Under the pieces are notes generated by a model. That model ran no database searches, was not told where the DNA came from, and was given only the letters and a program-made list of their open reading frames with translations. The position numbers and the translations under genes were made by a program. Positions 38,801-50,500 of a DNA stretch of 64,000 nucleotides are shown piece after piece. The stretch is taken from assembly GCA_022829145.1 (NCBI GenBank), contig CM040742.1, positions 5,083,658-5,147,657 of the forward strand, read 5' to 3'. This stretch comes from Albula goreensis (Eukaryota; Chordata; Actinopteri; Albuliformes; Albulidae). Within the stretch, counting starts at the first letter, position 1. Each line of letters opens with the position of its first letter.

Positions 38801-41472
38801 TGCCTTTATAGAGATCCTGGTAAAACTTTGGATTAGGATACACTGCTGCCATAACCTGGTCATGATACATTCACTTGGGGAGTGTTAGAGACAGACAACA
38901 GAATGTTTTCAATGACAAAACGACGAATCCGGTTCAGACTGGCAGAATATTCCATCTACCGAAGCAGTAGATAGTACTTTCTTGCAAGAGCATGACAAAA
39001 ACAGATGTTTATTGTTATTTGGGTCCATAATTTTATTACAATGTATCTTCCAGTCTTTTTTGACCATCACAATCAATGATCAAAACTATTGAACACAATT
39101 TAAAATACATATATTATAAACATGACTCACGGATCACTTAGCAACAAACGCTTGCTGCTGACACATTTGTGCCATGTTGTTTTGCTGTCAATCTTCCAGG
39201 ATGGAAAAAGCCAAAAATTTTTCAGGTTACCCTTGTATGGCATTAGGTGGCAAATGCCCAATATGACTGGAGACATGGGTAACGGTGTTTATATTCATTA
39301 ACCAAAGGCCTGTAGAGACATCACAATGGATTCCATATGCTATGAAGCACAGCTCCATTGTGTGTTATGGATGATTGGTAGTCAGTGGTCCTATGCCCAA
39401 TTATTTTCCAGGTTTCTAAGCTTGTATGGTTAATAAGCAGTTTTTTGAAGACACTTATTAGGAAAATAAATTGGATGTAGACAAAAAATGTGCACATGCA
39501 CAAGAATACAGACACATAAGGATTTACAGAGGCAGACTCACAGTCTCTCCAGATTTTGATATCTGATGAAGAGGTCAGCTTGAAGAGATTTTATCCGATT
39601 GCTGTTCAGCTCGCTGATGGATGAAAAAAAACAATATATTCAGACTAACGATTGTAATTATACATGTTATATAATAATAATAACATATAATAACATAATG
39701 TTAAAATGTGATAACAATAATCAATCAAGTAAGCATTTATAAATGGCTTCAGTTACTGAAACTGGATGTGGAATGCAAATGTTGACTCCAGACATGTGGC
39801 AGAATAACTTGAGTATGTATTTAAAACGAGGCATGAACATATCTGTCAAGAACAGCAAGAATAGCTCACGTCTGAATTATTTCCAACAAATCCTATGTCG
39901 TATGAGATATGAGCTTTTCTTATTAATGAGATAAAGTGTACACAGGACAATATGCATGTACTGTGAATCAAAGATTAATGTCAATAGATGTTACATTTTT
40001 CATTGCTCTGCAGGATCAGGCCTTGGCCACGATACTTTACGACACTATACTTTAAAGCACATCACAATCCTTTTTGTTGACTGTAAAAATATTGTAAGAT
40101 CTGGATACTGCTGCTAAGGATGCTTTTCTTGCGTGATTATAACGAAGAAGGTTCTCTGATACTTACAGCGCGGTGACATTGGAAGACACGGCAGGAACAT
40201 CCAAGAGTTCTTTGCTGTTGCAGTTCACTTTCATGCCCTTGCAGTGGCATACATCTGGAAATATATCTAGCACTGCAACACAGGACAACAGCCAAAATGA
40301 TCACCAAATCTCAGTCTCGCAACAGCTAATGAAAGGTCACACAGTTGTTATCGAGAGGTGCTGAAATTCCTGTGATTCATGCTCTACGCATATGTGAAAG
40401 AGTATCTCAAAATTGTCTATTTATGGGATAACGATGTAGCAGAAGTATATATTGAAAAATCAAGCCATTCATCCCAGCTGGACACACCATCTAGCAATTA
40501 TAAGTGCCTTCAGTGTAGTTGGTCAATGTAGTTATCCCCTAGTTAGGGAATGTTTAGTTAATGTTTAGTTATGCCAAGGTGTAAAGACACAGGTGTTAAG
40601 ACACTGGGACTTGAGTATATTGTATGTACATATGATGGGAAACTTTATCTAAAAATAAAACTGCACAATTCTCTGTGACAATATGATATGCATGCAGTGT
40701 TGGGCTCCTCTTAATTGATCTAAGCTCTTGATCTTATCTCTTCATCTAAGGCACATTTTAGATGTGGCTAAGTCACTTTTGCTATTTTTATGGAGGACTG
40801 TTAAATATTTTAATTATGAATAATGGACCGACTTCTAATCTTAATTACTCATAGATATGGTTTGGTCAGCAATCAGAGTTTGCAATCGGAAATCAGATTA
40901 AATGAGGTTGTTAAGTTGATAAGAATTCAATAGGATGACACATTGTTTTTAGATTGAGTTCAGTCTAGAAAAAGGAGGCTTAGATGGATAGTAAGGAAGT
41001 ATTATTCTTACAGAGAGTTGTCAATATGTAGAGTAGATTGGCATGTCATACAGATGAACGGAGGTATATTGAGGTACTTCATAGATATTCATAAACATAC
41101 TCCTAAATAAAAATTCATATACATACTCAAAGTAAGACATAGAATCATGCGAACGTGTAAAGGAAGGAAATGAATTTTAGAACTTGGGTAGGTTAGGTGA
41201 AGCACTTTCTAAGATACGATTTCAATCAATCCAGCAATGTAGGCTATGTCTCCTACACATATTGTAAGATCAAACAACACCATGAAAAACTGAACCTGTG
41301 CTGTGTGTTAAGTATGGCCTTGTAGGTCTGTGATAAAGTACCATCGTACTCACAGCATTCCTTCGACTCTTGGATGTTTGTCTTCAGGAAAGCATCGAAT
41401 AGGTGAGGCCAACCACTGTTATCGACTGTCAATAGGTAGAAGACAGAACATGGATTACAGTTTCACTTTTTA

Positions 41473-41511
<39 letters not shown>

Positions 41512-44500
41512 ATGTATGGTTGTTATTTCCATTATCAACCACAGGCCTGAATTTATGAAGAGTAATTCTTTGATTAACAAGTAAATACAGGAGTGCATCA
41601 TTTATCCCAGTGACTTTTTTTGGTCTGGTTTATTAGTTACATTATTCATCTGTTTGTCTTTTTTTACAGCCAGTTTTCCATCTGTATGTCTCTTGGTGAT
41701 CAGGTTAGAATGTATTCTCTGTTTCATTTCCCTTGAATGATGGCTCTAGTAGATTAGCAGATTGAGTAGGAGACTCACGATGGCCAAACATAATTCTACC
41801 TCTCAGGGTCATTCACTCTGGCAGTGGTTGCCTTCTAATCCTGCCTTCTAATCTGTTTAGGCTGATATACCAGAATCACTTCAATGCACCATTCCCCGTT
41901 ACAGGCACTTAAATCTCTTGGGAAAACAAGAGCGGGGAATCCTGGGAGAAAAATGTAATTTGATTGCCTGCTTCACAGTAAATGCTTTCTTTTGCTTTGT
42001 GAAACCTATTACACAAAGTATTGCTTCTATCGCTCATCCACAGACAAAAAAACACTCGACACACTCATCCTCTGTCATTTCAACACTCTGTGGTTTCTTT
42101 CCTTTTGTGTCCATTTCATTCTTTTTTAATCCCCAGATTGCGCTGCCAGCACTACCCACTGCCTATATCTAGTCTTAAATCCAGCCAATCCAAAGCCGTT
42201 ATTATCAATGACTCATTCTGAAACCAAGGCTAGGATGCAAGCTAATTGTTTCCTTAACTATTGCTCACAATTACATGCATGTATTCATTTTTGTTTCACA
42301 TTTTAGTCTGAATGGACAATTTCCACATCATTTATCACAAACCTTGTGGAACAAATGCCACACATTGCTATATGTACATATCAATGTGTGATACTTGTTC
42401 CATGTGTTTGTGCAACAGGGTTCAACAGCCAAGTCTTTGATGTATCAAAATACATTTTCCAGGGTATTTAAAGACTAAAAAACAACAACCAAAAACCAGA
42501 ATTTGTCCCAAATCCAGGTATGTATTTGTATTGGTATGTAAAAATATTTTAAAAATAATATAATATATTATATATATATTAATAATAAAAAATATATTTA
42601 GTTTTATATAAATACATAAAAAGTATTTTCTTTAGAGGTTGTATCTACAAATACAAGGCTAACAATTTGATTTACATACTTTGTGTGTATACCTTGGCTA
42701 AAAAAAGGGTCTTTGATTTAAGCAACAGCAATGAAAAGTACAAGCTGTAGACTGCAAACCAAAAAGTCATTGTGCCAAATAAATAACCCCCTTTGCATTG
42801 ATGCTGTATTTTTTGCTTCGATTTCCGTTCCCAGTGCCAGCAGTGTTAGAGCAACAGGGGGAAATATTCCATGATGATGTCAGCTGAATGATGTCAGCTG
42901 TAAAAATGCGTTGCTGAGGTTAATGTTGTCAGTCCATCAAACCTGTCGCCCGCGCTAGCTTCCCAGTGACTGTACTCACCACAGTTCTCCTCATCAGCTC
43001 CATTAGGGCAGTCCTGCATGCCGTTGCAGTGACGAGGCTGGGGAAGGCACATCGACAGGTTCCCGCAGGGAAACTGACCCAGAGGACAAATGTCTGGATA
43101 CAGCTTGTCAGTAGCCGGCTCTGTGAAGACATATTCCCAAAGCCACACAGGTGTACAGCATAACCAAAAAGCTAATACACTGGTCTCACGGCGCAATAAA
43201 CAATCAATGATGCTGAAGGCAATTTGAAAAGTTAGAGAAATGTGTGAATGCAAGAAGAAAAAGTACAGTTGTAAAGCACAACATATATAAATTGCAGACA
43301 TTGCCGGTGCAATATTGTCAGAAGTTAACATTAATACGTATACTTTTGTTATCAGCTCCTCTGTCTTGTTGATGAACAGGCACAAGTTGTTGTCTATGCA
43401 ACAGACTATTGGAGATCAGTCTTCTCCCTATCTTGTCATGTTTCCTGATCAGAACTGCTGGAGCAGTGTTGTCAGTAAATGTGGCAGCTGCATTTGAGCT
43501 GTGCTTGCCGACGCAGTTGTGGGTGAACAGTGAGTGTGGCACACCAGCGTTCAGGGTATAGTGTATAAGGGAAGCGGGAGGTGTAGTCCCCCATCCTGAC
43601 AGACTGAGGTCAGGCAGTGAGGTAGTCCAAAGCCCAGCTGCAGATGTGTTTGTTGAGGCATAGGTCCCTGAATTTGTGGGTGAGTTTGTGAGAATGATAG
43701 TGCTGAATGTGGAGCTTAAGTGTATGAATAGTATCTGCACTCATTCACCATCATTGTCCAGGTGAGTTTGGGCAAAATGGACACCTGTGTAGACGGCACC
43801 CTCCCCTCCATGGATCGGTTTTGCTGATCAATTCAATCAGTGGTTGTTTGTTTCAATCACATTCAGTTCATTCACGTCCAACTGAGCTCAGCTAATGTAA
43901 GTTAGTCCCATTTACAATAGACATTTCAACCCAGCAAAAATAAATAAATAAATAAATGCAAAAGCAAGGTCAAAATTCAAAAAAGGAGGATCTGAAATTC
44001 AAAACATATTCCATGGGAAAAATACAAGTAATTTTATAATATCTCACTCAATTGCATCTCACAACGTCTTGTTGTCCAGTTCAGGAGGCAGTCCATCAGT
44101 CACCTGAATAAACATCCACAATTTTAATTGCCAAACACCTCATTTTTTACTTGATAAAAAAAGAGAAGAAACAAAGAGCACTAGCAAACCCTACCACTCC
44201 ATTGTTCTCAAATGGTGGCGGCCATCTTAGGTCCTTATATGCACTTTTAGAAAAGGAACATGTATAAGAAAGAGTGGACCTCTGAGAATGTAACTCTGAA
44301 GCTCTGAGAGTACGCCCTGCACTGCTGGATAGCAATGTGTGTAGTAGGCCATGTGAATATTTGGTAGGGGGGCATCCTTAGATGCAACCAAATTAGTTTT
44401 GCTGTGTAGTCTGTGCTTGCTTGAATACAGCTTGTACACATATGTATATGGGGGCAGCCTGTAGCATAGTGGCTATGGTACATGACTGGAAACCCCGGGG

Positions 44501-47500
44501 TTGGTGGCCCAAGCCCTAATCCAGCCTCAGCAAGAACACCATTGCTGTTGGGCCCCCGAGTAAGGCCCCCAACCCCACACCGCCCCCAGCCAGCAAAGTT
44601 AACCGTAAGCCACCTTGGAGAAAAGTATCAGCTAATGAATGTAATAATAATAATGTAATATTGATATACTTTTTCACATGCGTCAGAGTGGCTGCTGAGG
44701 TGGGCTTCAGTCTGCTCTCCGCATTGTTCTTTGTAGACTTGATGCCACGTTTGAGTTTGTTCTTCGCTGCTGACCAGCTGTGAACGCTTTGTCGTGAGCT
44801 CGGATGAGAGCACAGGTATCACTGGTCACCCAGAGTTTCTGCTTGGGTAGAGTTTATATCTTTTTCTTAGTCGTGACATAATCAACACATTTGCTTATAT
44901 AATGAGTGACTGAGTAGGCGTATTCTTCTGAGTCTGTGTATGACCCCTTGTTGGCTATTCATTTTAGAATATTCCAATCATTGGCCAATTTTAAGGCCAA
45001 ATTAGGCTGCTTTCTCCTCTTGGTTCCAGAAGGTAAAAAAGTAACATTTTTTAACAACCCGCTATTTAACAAAGATGGTACATTTTTCATTGTTGATTAA
45101 ATAACCACAATTTAACAAGAAATTACTCCCTGGAAGAGAAAAAGTTGTCAAAGTGACAGACCAGGGACAAAGTTATGCATTAATAAGGCACAGACTCAAT
45201 GACAAATACTTTACAATTGAGCCAGGACACCATGGAGAGACCCATTTAATTATTACCTACTCAAGGTCCCTTGTCATGAGAGAAAAATGTCTCCCAAAAT
45301 TCTCTGGCCAAATTAAATTCCAGTTTCATGACAAAGTGGAAGGAAGAAAATAAAAATGCTCCTGGGCAAGGAGGCTACAGCAAATACATTTGGAACCCAT
45401 TACATGTTTGCCTGCTGTAAAATGAGAGAGGGTGTGGAATGAATAGTTTTTGTTAGTTAATGTATTAATTTCTTCAGAATGGGGAACATATATTTATATG
45501 CATGTATCTATTTCATTACTTAATAACACAGTTAATATTTATTAGACTTTAATATCAATAAAAATCAGTCAAATACAAATAAATTTGAGAGAAATGTTTA
45601 TCTAAAATGTTCTTTGTTTATATTTTTGACAAATTTAAATTAAACAATAAATAACTAATAAGGTGACCATGCTCTGTGAACATTTTTAGATGGTAGATGA
45701 GCTGCAGAATATTGGTGGATTATTCTGTGCCTTTTATCTGGAGATTTTTATATTTTTGAAAGTTGCTTCGTATTATGTTCACAGCCCTGTCACTCAAATA
45801 ATATCTAAGGTTTGCTATCAGTCAGAATGTGAATACAGAAGAATAAAAAGACATAACAATATAAAACATACACACATATATATTGTGCAACACATCTTAA
45901 AGCAAGGCCTGGATTTGCTGAATCAAATACAAAATGTCCCATTAAGAACTGTAATTCTTCTTCATTTCATAATATTTTAAGTTAACCTTACCAAAGCCCA
46001 ATAGTATGCATTGTAAAACCACATCTGAAATGTGTTTGCTAGCAGCTTTTAAGCAAGATCACAATATGAATAATCTGGATATATAAAATACAATGTCTGG
46101 ATTATTCCTTTCAAACAGCTTATCTGAGCTGCCTCCCCACATTAAAACTTTCAATGGACAACAGCCCATATCCACCTCATATTCTGGCAGCCTTTTTCTT
46201 TCGATTTGCCAGCATCTCCAAATATAACCCCCAGGGTACCTCACGGTTACAACACTCATCGTTTATATAATATGTATTCTCTACTGTCAGAGAAGTATTA
46301 AATGGATTGCAAACAGTAAATGGGTACATAATATGCGGTCATTGAGCATTTAGTCATCTCTTCTGTTCACTGTGCTGCGGATGTACCAGTTGAAGTCAGA
46401 ACATACTGGATACACAAGCGTACTCACTGTAAATATTTGGATAGAACACAGTATTTGCTTAATTCCCATTGGTCTGTATCATAAAGAGCTGTGACTGTCA
46501 TGAGCAAATAAATTATAAGCAGCTGTCCTTAATGCACTGCCTTGGGTGTTGTCAAATTAATATATCTCCAAGATTTGTTGAGCTTCACACAACATTTCAT
46601 CTTTTAAATATCTATACACACACAGGGGTCAGACAAAATAACAGAAATGTTACATTTACACTAGTCTAAGAAATATGTAGATATCACGTTGATGGAAAAA
46701 AAGGGCCACCCTTTCCCTTCGAAACGGCTTCAGTCCACCACAGAAGACTATCATTCATGTTCTAAACTGTACGTGTTAGGATATTGTACCATTGCTCAAA
46801 AAGTGTCTCTTGTGGACTGAACTCAGATTGAAATCTACTTTGCACTCAGCACTCCAGAAGTTTCCGTATTCAGTGATGTGTAGATGTGGTGACCAATGGA
46901 GGCTGTGGAAGTTGTTTGAGTTTGTCCTAGCTTCATGAAACTGCTTGATAATTTGTTTAGGCGTGAATACGGGGACATTATCATCTTTGAATATGGGACA
47001 TCGTAAAGGGACAGTGTTTATATAACTGGGTCTTTTAAAATGGATTCATATTCCTTGGCTGTTATGTGGCCATACGGAAAAACAATAATAATAATAATAA
47101 TATCCACTGAGATTGCTGTTCACACCATTCCAGGTCCACCACCATGTTTACCAGTTCCAGTTGACAACAGATATTGTGGGTAGGAGATTTCCTTTTACGT
47201 TCTCCAAACATAAAACCATCCAAATGTAGGAAAACATGACTCATCAGACCACGCTGTTCTTATCACTCCCTCAGCGGTCCAAGTTCTGTGCTCCTTACAC
47301 CAGGCTGGGTGTCTTTGTGTATTAGCCCTGGATTCTAGCGGTTTTCAAATGGTGGAAATAAATACAAGCTCTGTGAAACTCACAACAAATCATTTTTGCG
47401 GCGACTGGCTCGCTGAAGTGTTGGTTCAAGTTTTTGTTCATTTTTGAGTCCATAACTTTAGAGTGTTTAGCAGCTATCCTGTAAAGTGTCTGTATGTCCC

Positions 47501-50500
47501 TGTTGGTGAACTTGAACTCCCCAACACACTGTTTCTCTTTGTCAATGCAGTACGTTCGGGTTTAATATATCTTGGCATATTTTTTGTTCCATTTGGTACA
47601 TTCAGTAATTGTAGTTTTTTAACCAATGAACCAGTAATTCACACCCCAGCTATGAGGCCTCCTTGGAACTCTCCCACCTATCCCATGCTGCTTTGGGAAG
47701 TCACATACTTAAGTTTTGACTGTCAGACCCTTTTTACAGTTTGGTAGATGAAACACACTGCTAATTAGCATTTGAGTCTAATTAACCACCTATGTAACTG
47801 ACTTTGTAGACTGACTTAAAATAAAAAAATGAGAGTGTAAGGAAAACATAACTCCCTCAGATCTTTAAACCTCTTAATTCATATTGATGTACACATACAC
47901 ATACATATATCCCTCTCCAGGACACAAACGACCCTCTTTGTTTCTGTGTGGTGAGGGGGTCATCTACATCCAGCTGAAGATCCATGAGTCAACTGACTTG
48001 TCATTGGTTATCCTCCAGGATGTCACAGTTCATGATGCTGTCAGGTCACATGACTGATGGAAGTAATCTTCAACAACTTTGCCATTTCTGCCACCACTCG
48101 CGTGACCTCATAGCCTCAAGACGTTTTTTTCCGGTCACATGACGCAGAACTTGCTGGGTTGCATCAGGTGGGATATATGTGCTCAGTGACAAAATACATT
48201 TTACTCGGCTTCACGCTGCATTTTTCTGAATACAGGAAACAACTTTGACATCAAGATTTGTGCAATATCCTGTCTGCTCCTAAAAGTGTTTACAGCGAGA
48301 CAGTTCAGTGAAATAAGGAAATTGACCCATATTTCAAAATCATAATGCCACATCAAGCTGATGTCAAAAAACTAAAATCTATATCTCCAAGTCAGAAAAA
48401 GTATGTTCAACCATTTAATACCCAGAAATAATATCATAAAAATATAATCAAAACAATTCAATAATTAATTGGTTATATTGAAAAATATGAAACCCAACTG
48501 AAAAGATTTTTGTGCTCAGAATATTCTCAAGTTATGGTTACAATTCTTAGCATGCATAGTTTATGGATGTCCCTTGAATGTTATCTTGAAATGAAGACTA
48601 CTGTCGAAAATTGCTGGTAGGAACACGTTTCAGATTTGTTATTCAAACTGAAATGCAATTTAAGTAGAGTTGTGGATGTATAATTCATGTTCACTTTCTG
48701 TCTGCAATGATAACAAATCTTCCCAATTACATACTTTCCTTCAGAACATTCTTCAATGTTTTGATAGTATTCTTAAATGTTTGACATTTTTCATGTAAAA
48801 CCATCAAGAGAGTTTGCCAGTAAGTGCACGCGTGATGTGTCTTGGACAGAACGTTTTTTGAAAAATAAATAAACCTGTTCTATTAAACTCCCTAACAGAA
48901 TTGCCTGACAAGTGTCTCAAAGCAAGAAGGTATTGCCTTCCCTGTAAATGTTTGTGAATAGCAGAGTAATCTGGAAAACTGTTTAGGTGTTATCTTTTAC
49001 ATTTGCTCATGTACTGGTATTTTTTCAAAGGTATGACCATTTATTCCAAAATGAATTTCACCATCTGAAATCCTTAAAGACTAACAATCAGGTTTTATAG
49101 AAAGGGATTAGGGACCTCAATCAAATGCTCAATCCCTCCCTTCTCTTCTCTCGTCTGGAGGCCAAAGAAGGCAAACATAATTGCCAATCCAAGAGGTTGA
49201 CAATAAACCAAAGGATATCCCTTTCCCATAAGAAAATTGTTTCCCAGGATTCCATAGAACCTAAACTATTATAAACCTAAAGAATTATAACTGATATGAA
49301 GACAGAACTGGCAGACCAGAGATCAGTCCAATAGCTAACTGATGTGATATCTACCCATTTGGATGACGTTTTCCAATGGAAATAATTCTATTGCACTGTA
49401 GCCTGCAATACTTGTTAACAGTCCACGTGTACTATATGTATGGAAAAAATAATGAATTATTTAACTGTATTTAATATAATATGTATAAAAACTTTGTATA
49501 ACTTTCATTATGTTAATATTATAGCCTGGCTAACAGCATTTAACACCACAATATCATAACGGTCCTATAGAGATGGTATTGTGTTTTTAGCAGCTGAGAG
49601 CATGAACTGTATATGCAGTATGCCTTGGTCTGCACAGCAGCTTCAAACTGCGTTAGATGTGTGAATTTTTCCTCTTACAGAAGAAATTGTCGTGAAAATA
49701 GGCCCATTCATCAAACCCAGGAGGAAAGACTTTGAGGGAAAAAACAAAGCGCAATATAAGATGACATAGATCACCTGGAAAGCAATTTTGTGGTGAAATG
49801 CTATTTCTGATTGCATAGTAAAACATATTCAGGAGCACCAGCAATGCGTGACTTATAAATTGAATGTATATATGCACATACAAATGTGTGTTGTAGAATT
49901 TGAGTTTTGGAGAATGAACATTCTGAGTGCAGACACATTCATATGCTAGTTGCACCACTCATTGTGTATAGTGCAGTTAGAAATGTAATAATAAGAACTG
50001 GAAGCTCATAGGTGAATAGACCATATCAATGCAATCCCAATCCATACAGGAACAATTGCCAAAATGATTCTATATTTATATGCACAGTCTGCATAACACA
50101 ATGGGGCACTTAGAGGCTTTATCAATTTTTGTATAATAGCCTGGTATACTGTACAAATATGTCTTTGCTGCCAAACAAGCACTTCATAGAAATGCATTGA
50201 TAGCATTGTCTGTATTTATTGTTACATATGTATATATACAGCCCAGCTACACAAGTAATACACAAGGAAAAAATATTTCATAGACACAAAGAACATTCAT
50301 ATTCATACTGCCATCTGTACAATTATGTTATACAGTACTACAATTAGTCATGTTGTGTATTGCTGCTATCCTGGTTTCTATAGGAAATGTGCCATCTGGT
50401 GGTCATTGAGTGACCTGCATCTAACTCCATATAATATTCAGAAAAGCGATAGTCACATTCTCCGTCTTTACAACATTTTAAATTGGATCGTGCTGTTAAT

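Larger units (their letters stand above)
38473..42979 (-). other. rxfp2l introns 2-5
   Basis: Introns 38473-39541, 39614-40166, 40273-41353 and 41426-42979. They hold a (TG)n tract at 41475-41510 and an almost pure A/T palindromic stretch at 42536-42610; no element family was recognised. Confidence 0.6.

Noticed and set aside
44450-44664. Functional tRNA gene
   Set aside because: Box A and box B are decayed, no cloverleaf can be drawn, and the L2-like tail marks a SINE.
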